Origin: Nocardia sp.
Lineage (GTDB): Bacteria > Actinomycetota > Actinomycetes > Mycobacteriales > Mycobacteriaceae
Length of the DNA: 5,639 nt
NCBI GenBank assembly: GCA_013361595.1
Contig: JABFXT010000610.1
Coordinates: forward strand, 1 to 5,639
Direction: 5' to 3'
Shown: positions 1 through 5,508 of the stretch, in pieces
Layout of the letters: each line of letters opens with the position of its first letter
How positions within the stretch are numbered: position 1 is the first letter of the stretch
Notes under the pieces: generated by a model
The model's input: the letters and a program-made list of their open reading frames with translations, nothing else
Told to the model about the DNA's origin: nothing
Databases searched by the model: none
Made by a program: the position numbers and the translations under genes

Positions 1-140
1 ACCGTATCCGCCGCTGCGCCCACCCGGACTGCATCCTGTTCTTCTACGACACATCCAAGAGCGGAGCCCGCCGCCGGCATTCGATGACCACCTGCGGCAA
101 CCGCGCGAAAGCGGCGCGACATCACGCCCGCAGAACCTGA
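1..140 (+). CDS. CGNR zinc-finger regulator, C-terminal 45 residues (5' end outside window)
   Basis: The first full codon is at position 3 and the stop is TGA at 138-140. The readable 45 residues carry the C-terminal zinc finger of the CGNR family: C5-A-H-P-D-C10, an FFYDTSKSG stretch, an Arg cluster (23-25), then HSMTTCGNRAKAARHHAR. The likely zinc ligands are Cys5, Cys10, His26 and Cys31. His26 stands where many family members have Cys. CGNR proteins usually have an N-terminal ABATE domain of about 130 residues and are treated as putative stress-linked transcription regulators; that part lies off the window. The basic tail fits nucleic-acid binding. The gene converges on the DUF3046 gene, with 21 bp between stop codons and no terminator-like hairpin in the gap. 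The family is clear; target and function are unknown. Confidence 0.88.
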   Translation, partial: RIRRCAHPDCILFFYDTSKSGARRRHSMTTCGNRAKAARHHARRT

Positions 141-161
141 GCCGCGATCAGCGGGCCGGAT

Positions 162-356
162 TCACCACCGTGAACGGGGAACGTCGAATTCGGCGCACAG
201 GGCGCGCCATACCTCGCGGGGATCGACACCGGCTTCGATGGCGGCGGCACCGGTCCGGCCGGCCAGCGCGAGGATCACGTGATCGTTGAGCAGAGTGTCG
301 CCACGAGCCTCGCCGAATTCGGTGTGCATGAGTTCCTGGAATTCCGTCAACCGCAC
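162..356 (-). CDS. DUF3046 family protein (Rv2738c-like)
   Basis: This is a 64-residue protein starting at GTG (356-354) with VRLTEFQELMHTEFG and ending RSRW before TGA. The family hallmarks are visible: the RLTEF start, an acidic-aromatic helix, NDHVILALAGRT around residues 24-35, and the EAGVDPREVWRALCAEFDVP segment at 41-60. The length matches the usual 60-70 residues for this actinobacteria-specific family of unknown function. The GTG was chosen because the family normally begins at the RLTEF motif. No good Shine-Dalgarno precedes it, and an in-frame TTG three codons upstream is an alternative start. It follows the glycosyltransferase with a 43-bp gap on the same strand, so it is probably the last gene of that transcript. 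In M. tuberculosis the equivalent gene sits between the glycosyltransferase Rv2739c and recA. A DUF3046 domain is also reported, from memory, in PspN of the mycobacterial psp operon. Confidence 0.9.
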   Translation of the reverse strand: MRLTEFQELMHTEFGEARGDTLLNDHVILALAGRTGAAAIEAGVDPREVWRALCAEFDVPRSRW

Positions 357-399
357 CGTGCACAAGTTACCCGCACCGCCGCCGCGGCCGCGGGGGCGG

Positions 400-1563
400 T
401 CAGTGCGTGCGCACCGAATCGAGCACCCGGTGGCAGATCTGTACCGGATCGGCCACCTCGGAGATCCCGGCGGCCGCCGCCCGGGCCGCCTCGGTGAAAC
501 CCGGTTCGGCCAGTACCCGCAACACCGCCTCGCGCACACTTTCCGCGGTGAGCGGCCGGACCAGCAGCGAAGACCCCTGACGCTGGGCGCGATTGGCGAG
601 TTCCCACTGGTCGCCACCGCCGGGTACGGTCACCACCGGCACTCCCGCCGACAGTGATTTCGCCAGCAGGCCGTGCCCGCCGCCGCCGACCACCACAGCG
701 GCCCGGGCGAGCAGTTCGTCCTGCCGTCCCAGACCCGCGGTGGCCCATTCCGGTAGCGGTCGCGGCGGCTCGTCCAGCATGGAGATGGCGACCCGGACGC
801 CGGTTCCGTCGAGGGCTTCGAGCACGGTCTCCGCCATTCCCGCCACCCCGGTATGCGCGGTCGACGGCGCCACGACCACCAGCGGCCCGTCCCCGGGCGG
901 AAGTTCCAGCCGCCGATCGGTGGGCTCCCACAGCAGCGGCCCGACCAGTTCGGCCGCCGCGGGCCAATCCGGGCGCGCGGTCTCCAGCGCGGGCAGAGTC
1001 GCGATCAGCCGAGCGGCCGGGCCCGGATCCGCCGCCGGCAGACCCACTCCCACCCGGGCGGCCTCCCGCTGCCGCAGCCCGGTCCGCACCGCGCGGGCAG
1101 TGAACATCCGCAACATCGAATCCCGGGCCCGGCCGCGCACCCCGGTGCCGGGAGCGAGCCCGCTCCCGATGGGCGGCAGACCTTTCGAGGGCAGGTAGAG
1201 CGGGTGCGGCGAAAGCTCGACCCAGGGCACCCGCAACCGCTCGGCGGCCAGACCACCGCCCGCGGTGAGCACATCCGACACCACCAGTTCCGGCAGCATC
1301 GCCCCGAGCTCGGGCAGGATCTCGGTCGAAATATAGGCGGCCCGTTGATGGATCCGGGCTCCGGCGTCACCGTCGTCGTCGGTCGGCCTGGGGGCCAGCC
1401 CCTTCAGCCGCCGGACTCCGATACCGGCCGCCCGCGCGGCCTCGAACCAGCGGGGCCCGGTGAAGAGAACAGGATCGTCGCCCGCGTCCCGGAAACGCAG
1501 GCACAGAGCGATAGCGGGAAACGCATGACCCGGATCGGGGCCGGCGACAACAGCCACTCGCAT
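400..1563 (-). CDS. GT1/UGT-like glycosyltransferase (Rv2739c-like)
   Basis: The product is 387 aa, of GT-B fold. The N-terminus MRVAVVAGPDPGHAFPAIAL (1-20) is the first Rossmann strand and the glycine/His loop typical of UGT and macrolide-type glycosyltransferases. The C-terminal donor-binding domain begins near 228 (PLVVVAPSTAHTG) and contains GGGGHGLLAKSLSAGVPVV (293-311) followed by VPGGGDQWELANR (313-325). These correspond to the nucleotide-sugar binding loop and the DQ...N/R motif of GT1 enzymes. The start was placed at ATG 1563-1561 because the conserved fold begins there. The frame stays open upstream to 1791 but that part is low complexity and lacks family features. The Shine-Dalgarno is weak. 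Donor and acceptor cannot be read from sequence; a lipid, phenolic or polyketide acceptor is possible. Gene order matches Rv2739c-Rv2738c, so it is likely co-transcribed with DUF3046. Confidence 0.88.
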   Translation of the reverse strand: MRVAVVAGPDPGHAFPAIALCLRFRDAGDDPVLFTGPRWFEAARAAGIGVRRLKGLAPRPTDDDGDAGARIHQRAAYISTEILPELGAMLPELVVSDVLTAGGGLAAERLRVPWVELSPHPLYLPSKGLPPIGSGLAPGTGVRGRARDSMLRMFTARAVRTGLRQREAARVGVGLPAADPGPAARLIATLPALETARPDWPAAAELVGPLLWEPTDRRLELPPGDGPLVVVAPSTAHTGVAGMAETVLEALDGTGVRVAISMLDEPPRPLPEWATAGLGRQDELLARAAVVVGGGGHGLLAKSLSAGVPVVTVPGGGDQWELANRAQRQGSSLLVRPLTAESVREAVLRVLAEPGFTEAARAAAAGISEVADPVQICHRVLDSVRTH

Positions 1564-2046
1564 CCGCTCAGCCTGCCACGCAATCCATCCGCAGCCACTG
1601 CCGGGGTCGGCCCGCGGAGGCACCCCGCGCGGGCACGGCCCGAAAGTCCGAGTCCCGCGGTTCCGCGACCGGGGCTCTCCAGAACCTCCTCCATGCGAGC
1701 TCCCTTCGCAGCCCTGCCACGTGAGCACAGGACATGAAAGGCGCGGCACCCACCGAGAACATGAAATCGCGGGTAGGTGGACATCGAGCACCTACCCGAC
1801 AGGAGAGCCCACCGGCTGTCGAGCATCAGTCCTCCTTCCGATCCGGCGGTCACCGTAGTGCCCAGGTGGGAAAACGCGACTGGGCCCCACGGCAACGAGC
1901 AGACGAAACCCCCGCGAGCGAAGAGCATCACCCGCATGCAATCGCCCCCGAAACCAACCGCACCGAGCACCTACTCGGGCGGCAGAGATACCTTCCTCAC
2001 CACTTCCGCGGGTCGTCGATCTCAGTTGGGTCGGGGCCATCCTGAT
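1564..2046. other. gene-poor stretch upstream of the glycosyltransferase
   Basis: I find no convincing gene in these 483 bp on either strand. The open frames present (for example minus 1792-2040 and plus 1777-2109) have no recognisable motifs, shift composition along their length and overlap one another. Composition is visibly less GC-rich than the flanking genes from about 1730 onward. The stretch must hold the leader or promoter of the glycosyltransferase. Two structured items stand out: the perfect dyad at 1770-1798, and a strong GGAGG (minus strand, 1831-1835) four bases before an ATG (1826-1824) whose frame runs into the glycosyltransferase in the wrong phase. An 11-base word, CGAGCACCTAC, occurs at 1785-1795 and again at 1964-1974. 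No confident -35/-10 pair was seen. Confidence 0.6.
1770..1798. repeat. perfect 10-bp inverted repeat with 9-nt loop
   Basis: CGGGTAGGTG (1770-1779) and CACCTACCCG (1789-1798) are exact reverse complements separated by GACATCGAG. The dyad lies about 207 bp upstream of the glycosyltransferase start. As RNA it would form a stable hairpin. On the minus strand it is followed by CGATTTCATG, which has only a short T run, so it is a poor intrinsic terminator. It could equally be an operator for a dimeric regulator. Part of the right arm plus loop (CGAGCACCTAC) recurs at 1964-1974, which mildly favours a binding site. Confidence 0.7.
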
Positions 2047-2153
2047 TCTGGAACGACAGAGCGAAGAACCGCAGCGATCGAAAGCAGAGTCGAGAACCGA
2101 AGTCGCTGAGGCCCTGACCGGCAGCGCCGAAGGCCGAGCCCACCAAGGCGGGC
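2047..2153 (+). repeat. decayed copy 1 of composite repeat (purine-rich block plus hairpin)
   Basis: This copy starts TCTGGAACGACAGAGCGAAG and continues through GCAGCGATCG to GAGAACCGAAG near 2101. It matches copies 2 and 3 with several substitutions and small indels. It is followed by GCCCACC-AA-GGCGGGC (2138-2153), an imperfect hairpin with one A/C mismatch, at about the position where the later copies have a perfect GC hairpin. The start lies 114 bp before copy 2. It is best read as an older, degenerating member of the same array. Confidence 0.6.
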
Positions 2154-2160
2154 GCCCGGT

Positions 2161-2253
2161 TCTGGAGCGACGAAGCGAAGGAGCGCAGCAACCGACCGGC
2201 GGAGTGAAGAACCGGGGTTAATAGGGCCCCGCCCGCCCCGCCGCAGGCGGGGC
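2161..2253 (+). repeat. copy 2 of composite repeat
   Basis: This unit begins exactly 120 bp before copy 3. The first 29 bases (2161-2189, starting TCTGGAGCGACGAAGCGAAG) are identical to copy 3. They are followed by an 11-base centre (2190-2200) that differs at about half its positions, an identical 18-base block (2201-2218, GGAGTGAAGAACCGGGGT), and then AGGGCCCCGCC with a perfect hairpin, GCCCCGCC-GCA-GGCGGGGC, at 2235-2253. The purine-rich block is built from short related words of the AGCGA type. I recall similar purine-rich intergenic blocks from Nocardia and Rhodococcus genomes, but could not check that here. Confidence 0.85.
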
Positions 2254-2259
2254 CATTTT
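2235..2259 (+). terminator. terminator-like hairpin with T-run on plus strand (within copy 2)
   Basis: GCCCCGCC (2235-2242), loop GCA, GGCGGGGC (2246-2253), then CA and TTTTT (2255-2260 region). This is a textbook intrinsic terminator for plus-strand transcription. No plus-strand gene lies upstream within 2 kb. It may therefore be incidental to the repeat element, act on antisense transcription, or belong to an unrecognised short transcript. An outer pairing of GGCCCCGCC (2225-2233) with GGCGGGGCC (2246-2254) is an alternative fold. Confidence 0.55.
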
Positions 2260-2280
2260 TACGGCGGGGCCCGCCCCGGG

Positions 2281-2374
2281 TCTGGAGCGACGAAGCGAAG
2301 GAGCGCAGCGACTGAGTGTAGGAGTGAAGAACCGGGGTCACGAGGGCCCCGCCCCGCCCCGCCGAAGGCGGGGC
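2281..2374 (+). repeat. copy 3 of composite repeat
   Basis: This copy has the same layout as copy 2: an identical 29-base arm (2281-2309), a variable centre (2310-2320), an identical 18-base arm (2321-2338), then AGGGCCCCGCC and the hairpin GCCCCGCC-GAA-GGCGGGGC at 2356-2374. The hairpin is shifted by one base relative to copy 2 and has a one-base change in the loop. Similarity ends just past the hairpin, 13 bp before the PIG-L stop codon. The minus-strand frame through all three copies stays open (about 114 codons) because the spacing is close to a multiple of three. That product is only the repeat read in translation. Confidence 0.85.
2356..2374 (-). terminator. possible terminator hairpin after the PIG-L gene (within copy 3)
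   Basis: The perfect 8-bp hairpin with a 3-nt loop begins 13 bases past the PIG-L stop codon, which is where a terminator is expected. Read on the minus strand the T-rich bases (TTTATTT) lie before the stem and a GC tract follows it. It therefore lacks the U-tail of a classical intrinsic terminator and would be at best a tail-less actinobacterial type. Confidence 0.4.
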
Positions 2375-2387
2375 AAATAAACACAGC

Positions 2388-3101
2388 TCAGCCCGCGAAG
2401 GTGAACAGCTCGAATCCGACCGCGCGTTCCGCGTCGAATCCGTCCAGTGGTCCCGTCGTCATGGTGACGACCGCGCGGACCTGATCGTCCACCGGTTCCG
2501 GGCTCAGGACCTCGAGGTAGCGGCGGTGTTCGGCCAATGATGCTTCGGCCGCGGGGATATCGGCGGTCACGTCCACGGCGTGGGTGGCGCCGGTCGGGAC
2601 GGCCACTGCCGCCCAGCGGGCGGACCAGAGTGGGAGGTCGGCGATTTCGGGGAATATCCATTCGTTACCGGCGTCGGAGACTGCGTCGAGGGCTGCCCGG
2701 CCGACGGCCCGGTGGTCGGCGCTGTTGACGATGCCGGGCGCCCAGGTGTCTCCGAAATGGCCGAGTACCACCAGGTCCGGGCGGTGGCGGCGGATGGCGG
2801 CGGCCAGGTCGCGGCGTAGCGCGGGGTTCGCTTCGATCCGGCCGTCGGGGTGGCCGAGGAATTCGACTTCGGTGACCCCGACGACGGCGGCCGAGGCGCG
2901 TTCCTCGGCTTCTCGCAGCGGCCGTGTTTCGGCGGGCGGCATCCCGGCGATTCCCGCTTCGCCGGAGGTCACCAGCACATACCGGACGTCTTTGCCCTGG
3001 CCGGTCCAGCGGGCTACCGCGGCGGCGACCCCGTATTCGATGTCGTCGGGGTGAGCGACGATCACCACGGCGCGCTGCCAGTCTTCCGGAAGGTGCTGCA
3101 T
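2388..3101 (-). CDS. PIG-L/LmbE family zinc deacetylase
   Basis: The product is 237 aa, a usual length for compact PIG-L enzymes. The metal and catalytic motif AHPDDIEYG is at residues 16-24; His17 and Asp20 are the expected zinc ligands and Asp19 the catalytic base. The third ligand, His130, lies in NSADHRAVG (126-134). Other family marks are VLVTSGEAG (42-50), the REAEERASAAVVGV helix (63-76), FLGHPDGRIE (81-90) and LVVLGHFGDTW (110-120). There is no signal peptide or membrane segment, so it should be cytosolic. The family hydrolyses N-acetyl groups on GlcNAc-type conjugates; the substrate here cannot be told. ATG 3101-3099 was chosen because MQHLPEDWQRA matches the usual N-terminus. No clear Shine-Dalgarno precedes it, and a TTG four codons upstream is an alternative. 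A terminator separates it from the psp genes, so it is probably transcribed on its own. Confidence 0.93.
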   Translation of the reverse strand: MQHLPEDWQRAVVIVAHPDDIEYGVAAAVARWTGQGKDVRYVLVTSGEAGIAGMPPAETRPLREAEERASAAVVGVTEVEFLGHPDGRIEANPALRRDLAAAIRRHRPDLVVLGHFGDTWAPGIVNSADHRAVGRAALDAVSDAGNEWIFPEIADLPLWSARWAAVAVPTGATHAVDVTADIPAAEASLAEHRRYLEVLSPEPVDDQVRAVVTMTTGPLDGFDAERAVGFELFTFAG

Positions 3102-3139
3102 GGCGCTATTCAAGCATCGCCGCGTGCCCGTCGGAGCAG

Positions 3140-3179
3140 AAAGGCCGGACGACGCTCCGGGGTGGAGGGTCGTCCGGCC
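3140..3179 (-). terminator. strong intrinsic terminator closing the psp unit
   Basis: On the minus strand an 11-bp perfect stem (GGCCGGACGAC at 3179-3169 pairing with 3153-3143) encloses a 15-nt loop that can itself form a 4-bp inner stem. It is followed by TTTCTGCT. It begins 17 bp past the stop of the 57-aa membrane protein and lies before the PIG-L start, so it should insulate the deacetylase gene from psp transcription. Confidence 0.85.
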
Positions 3180-3196
3180 GCGTATTCGCGCGGAGG

Positions 3197-3370
3197 TCAG
3201 ATCTTGGTGACCGTGTGGTCGTCGGATCCGGAGATCGCTTTGTAGAGCAGGTACAGTCCGAACACCACGGCACTGATCACCAGGATCGGGAACAGTCCTT
3301 TGATCAGTGCGCCGATCACCGCGAGCGCGATCCAGACGACGGCGACCACGCCGATGATCTTCCACAGCAT
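3197..3370 (-). CDS. 57-aa two-helix membrane protein, candidate psp-unit component
   Basis: The sequence runs from MLWKIIGVVAVVWIALAV to the polar tail SGSDDHTVTKI. It holds two hydrophobic segments, roughly residues 4-23 and 26-43, split by a Lys-Gly turn, so it is probably a helical hairpin in the cytoplasmic membrane with a short charged C-terminus. The start is fixed by a strong GGGAGG six bases upstream; a longer in-frame version from 3412 has no such site and adds a hydrophilic stretch with no family support. It follows pspM in the same direction after 107 bp and is directly followed by an intrinsic terminator, so it looks like the last gene of the psp transcript. In M. tuberculosis this slot holds pspN, to which this protein bears no visible resemblance. 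I do not recognise a named family. A role in envelope stress rests on position only. Confidence 0.82.
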   Translation of the reverse strand: MLWKIIGVVAVVWIALAVIGALIKGLFPILVISAVVFGLYLLYKAISGSDDHTVTKI

Positions 3371-3376
3371 TTTGTG

Positions 3377-3382
3377 CCTCCC
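3377..3382 (-). promoter_or_regulatory. ribosome binding site deciding the 57-aa protein start
   Basis: GGGAGG on the minus strand, with a six-base spacer (CACAAA) to ATG 3370-3368. It supports the 57-residue form over the 71-residue open frame. Confidence 0.85.
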
Positions 3383-3458
3383 AGCGGTTGTCTCCTGTTT
3401 CGAGCATGCCACCGCCGCGTCGGGAAATCACCAGGTGGGAAGCAACATCCGGGGAAGA

Positions 3459-3485
3459 TCAGGGTTGTCCCTGAGGGTCAGGGAC
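3459..3485. repeat. overlapping short dyads across the pspM stop codon
   Basis: TCAGGG (3459-3464), CCCTGA (3469-3474) and TCAGGG (3478-3483) alternate, so the middle element can pair with either neighbour. GTCCCT (3467-3472) can also pair with AGGGAC (3480-3485). The stop codon of pspM (3480-3478) is inside the structure. No T-run follows on the minus strand. It could be a weak transcript-processing or attenuation site between pspM and the small membrane gene. Confidence 0.4.
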
Positions 3486-4422
3486 GGGATCGGTGGGGCG
3501 GCGCCTGGGCCAGCGGCGGCTGCCACGAGGCCCGGCCGGTGGCCGGTGGCAGCAGGGATTCGGGGGCCCGGTCCGCCAGTTCGGTCAGCGCTTGCGCCCA
3601 GCCGTCCATCCGGTCGGCGGCATGGCGCAGGTCGGCGACGATACCGTCGAACGCGTAGCGGAGGGCACCTGTTTCGTCGACCGCCAGAACTCGGGTGGCT
3701 GCCGCGACCACCTGCTCGTATTCGGTGACGCCGCCGTCGAGCCGGCTGACGATGGATTCCAGGGTTTCGCGGAGCCGGTGGACGTCGGCTGTGTCGGTGA
3801 TCTCGGCCGCGCCGCCGCTGAGCGTGCGGATCGCGCCTTCCATGGTGGCGATATCGGCGGCGAGCGCGGTGAGTGCGGCCGCGCCGGAACCGGCGGTGGC
3901 CACCAGATCCTCGAGTTCGTCGGCGGGCAGACGCCGGGAGCGGGCGATCTGACCGGCGACTTCGTGCAGTGCTCGTTCGGCGCGGGCCAGCCGGCTCATC
4001 GCCGGGCGGGCCGCGGAGCGGGCGGTGGGAAGTTTGCGTGGGATGTAGCCGGCCAGCGGCAGCGGGATACGCCGCAGCCGCAGGTAGCGGCGGGTGCTCA
4101 GGGCGGCGCCGGTGACCAGGGCGACTGCTCCGCCGCCGAGGACCACGACCGCCCAGGCGGGAGCGGACAGGATCACGAGCCCCACGGCTCCGGCGGTGGT
4201 GAGGCCGGAGGCCGTACCGAGGCCGATACTGCGCCGCCGGGCGCGGCGGCGACGGCGGAGTTCGCGTTCGCGCGGATCGGCCCAGCGGCGTACCGCGACG
4301 AGCGCGTTCTCTCCGGCTCCACGCAGAGTATCGGCGACGTAGGCTGCCTGCGGCTGCAACTCGGACCAGGCACGGGTCGATTCCCGGGACCCGGTCGGGA
4401 ATCGGGACCTTTCAGACTTCAT
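3478..4422 (-). CDS. pspM: PspM-like membrane protein of the Psp envelope-stress system (Rv2743c-like)
   Basis: The product is 314 aa. Residues 1-64 are hydrophilic and end in a very basic run (RERELRRRRRARRR, 51-64), which by the positive-inside rule marks a cytoplasmic face. Two closely spaced hydrophobic segments follow, about 66-86 and 88-109, forming a membrane hairpin closed by another basic cluster (RRYLRLRR, 111-118). The remaining 200 residues are helical, with heptad-like Ala/Leu patterning (143-285) and a proline-rich tail. There is no catalytic motif. Assignment rests on the hairpin layout and on position directly after pspA: a 29-bp gap, with GAGG six bases before the ATG. In M. 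tuberculosis Rv2743c is an integral membrane partner of PspA and ClgR. Sequence similarity to Rv2743c is inferred from architecture rather than checked by alignment. Confidence 0.8.
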   Translation of the reverse strand: MKSERSRFPTGSRESTRAWSELQPQAAYVADTLRGAGENALVAVRRWADPRERELRRRRRARRRSIGLGTASGLTTAGAVGLVILSAPAWAVVVLGGGAVALVTGAALSTRRYLRLRRIPLPLAGYIPRKLPTARSAARPAMSRLARAERALHEVAGQIARSRRLPADELEDLVATAGSGAAALTALAADIATMEGAIRTLSGGAAEITDTADVHRLRETLESIVSRLDGGVTEYEQVVAAATRVLAVDETGALRYAFDGIVADLRHAADRMDGWAQALTELADRAPESLLPPATGRASWQPPLAQAPPHRSRP

Positions 4423-4451
4423 CGCTGTCCTCGCCGAACTCGGTGGATCCG

Positions 4452-5285
4452 CTACTGCTGTGCGGTCTGCCCCTTGTCCATCTGTGGTTGTGGCTGTGCG
4501 GGTTCGGTCGTGGACTTTCCGGCGTCGATCGCGGAATTGGTGTTTCCGGCGGGCAGCGAGTCACCGCGCATGGAGGCACGGATCTGTTCGAGCCTGCTGT
4601 GCCCGGCCATCTGGACGCTGGCCTGCTGGACCTCGAGCATGCGCCCCTGGACGGTGTTCTGGGCGAGTTCGGCGGATCCGAGCGCGGTGGCGTAGCGACG
4701 TTCGATCTTCTCCCGCACCGCGTCCAGGCTGGGCACGCTCCCGGGAGCGGACAGGGTGCTGTCCATCTGCTGCAGGGAGGCGCTGACCTGCTCCTGCATC
4801 TTGGCCTGTTCGAGTTGGCTGAGCAGTTTGGTGCGCTCGGCGACCTTCTGCTGCAGCAGCATCGCGTTCTGCTCCACCGCCTTCTTGGCCTGTGCGGCGG
4901 CCTGTAGCGACTGGTCGTGCAGCACCTTCAGGTCCTCCACCGACTGTTCGGCGGTGACCAGCTGCGCGGCGAACGCTTCGGCGGCGTTGGTGTACTGGAT
5001 CGCTTTCTCGGCGTCGCCCGCGGCATTGGCCTGGTCGGCGAGAACGACGGCCTGGCGCGCGTTGGCGTTGAGCTTCTCGACCTCGTCGAGCTGCCGGTTC
5101 AGTTTCATCTCCAGCTGACGCTGGTTTCCGATCACCGAGGCGGCCTGCTGGGACAGGGCCTGGTGCTGACGCTGAGCCTCTTCGATAGCCTGCTGAATCT
5201 GGACCTTCGGATCCGCGTGCTCTTCGATCTTGGAGTCGAAGAGGGCCATCAGATATTTCCAGGCCTTCGTGAACGGATTAGCCAT
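4452..5285 (-). CDS. pspA: PspA/IM30 family phage-shock protein (35-kDa antigen, Rv2744c-like)
   Basis: The product is 277 aa. The first 46 residues ([20 protein letters not shown] onward through [18 protein letters not shown]) are nearly the same as the M. tuberculosis 35-kDa antigen as I recall it. Residues 2-22 form the amphipathic membrane-binding helix. Residues 27 to about 175 are the long coiled-coil hairpin ([58 protein letters not shown]). [24 protein letters not shown] (186-209) and [17 protein letters not shown] (225-241) complete the domain. Residues 242-277 are a Pro/Gln/Thr-rich, probably disordered tail. The ATG at 5285-5283 was chosen because family homology begins there; GGAGG lies 12 bases upstream, a slightly long spacing. 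A 20-residue upstream extension lacks support. PspA polymers protect stressed membranes and in mycobacteria bind and restrain ClgR. It is followed by pspM in an operon. Confidence 0.97.
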   Translation of the reverse strand: MANPFTKAWKYLMALFDSKIEEHADPKVQIQQAIEEAQRQHQALSQQAASVIGNQRQLEMKLNRQLDEVEKLNANARQAVVLADQANAAGDAEKAIQYTNAAEAFAAQLVTAEQSVEDLKVLHDQSLQAAAQAKKAVEQNAMLLQQKVAERTKLLSQLEQAKMQEQVSASLQQMDSTLSAPGSVPSLDAVREKIERRYATALGSAELAQNTVQGRMLEVQQASVQMAGHSRLEQIRASMRGDSLPAGNTNSAIDAGKSTTEPAQPQPQMDKGQTAQQ

Positions 5286-5412
5286 CGGTTGATCCCGCCT
5301 CCATCTGCTGTGCCGCCTGGGCGACTCGGAGTGCGCGACCGTCACGCACTCGATATATGCCTATCCTCCACCATGCGGTGCCGGGTGCCGGCCACCGAAC
5401 GACGCCGCGTCT

Positions 5413-5423
5413 CGCCGAGAGCG
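5413..5423. promoter_or_regulatory. ClgR operator upstream of pspA
   Basis: CGCCGAGAGCG fits the ClgR consensus reported for actinobacteria, CGC-N5-GCG, and every position of the corynebacterial form CGCYNANRGCG as I recall it. It lies in the 223-bp gap between the clgR stop (5509) and the pspA start, about 128 bp before the pspA ATG. AT-rich patches on its downstream side (TATAT near 5353-5357) and upstream side (TAGATT, minus strand 5451-5446) are possible -10 elements, but neither has a convincing -35 partner. The rest of the gap shows no gene. Confidence 0.7.
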
Positions 5424-5508
5424 GCCCGCGCGACGCATACATACGAATCTATCCGCTACCGTGCGCCGCGCGCATTGTCACGATCGGGTATACCGCCGCT
5501 ATAACCGG

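Noticed and set aside
853..1737. Long plus-strand open frame opposite the glycosyltransferase
   Set aside because: It is the antisense shadow of a clear minus-strand enzyme, with Arg/Pro/Gly-rich content and no motifs. The same applies to the long plus-strand frames opposite pspM and pspA.
1741..1765. T-box-like element (GGTGGGTGCCGCG on the minus strand)
   Set aside because: The T-box core needs TGGNACCGCG; this sequence departs from it, no specifier or terminator arrangement is visible, and a glycosyltransferase is not a usual T-box target.
1792..2040. 82-codon minus-strand open frame upstream of the glycosyltransferase
   Set aside because: No motif, no ribosome site and composition typical of random GC-rich frames.
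1997..2341. Minus-strand 114-codon open frame with repeated LRSFASSLQ segments as a real repeat protein
   Set aside because: The frame is open only because the DNA repeats are spaced near a multiple of three. It lacks a good ribosome site and its start falls inside the hairpin-flanking repeat.
2047..2374. CRISPR-like array from evenly spaced repeats
   Set aside because: There are only three copies, one decayed. The variable segment is 11 bases, each unit ends in a GC hairpin, and no cas genes are nearby.
400..3101. Glycosyltransferase plus PIG-L deacetylase as a mycothiol (mshA/mshB) pair
   Set aside because: The glycosyltransferase is UGT-like with a GGGGHG/DQ donor site rather than an MshA-type GT4 enzyme. 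The deacetylase is shorter than MshB, and 820 bp and repeats separate the two genes.
5487..5494. GGTATACC palindrome downstream of clgR
   Set aside because: An 8-bp palindrome alone is expected by chance at this scale and has no repeats or consistent spacing to promoters.
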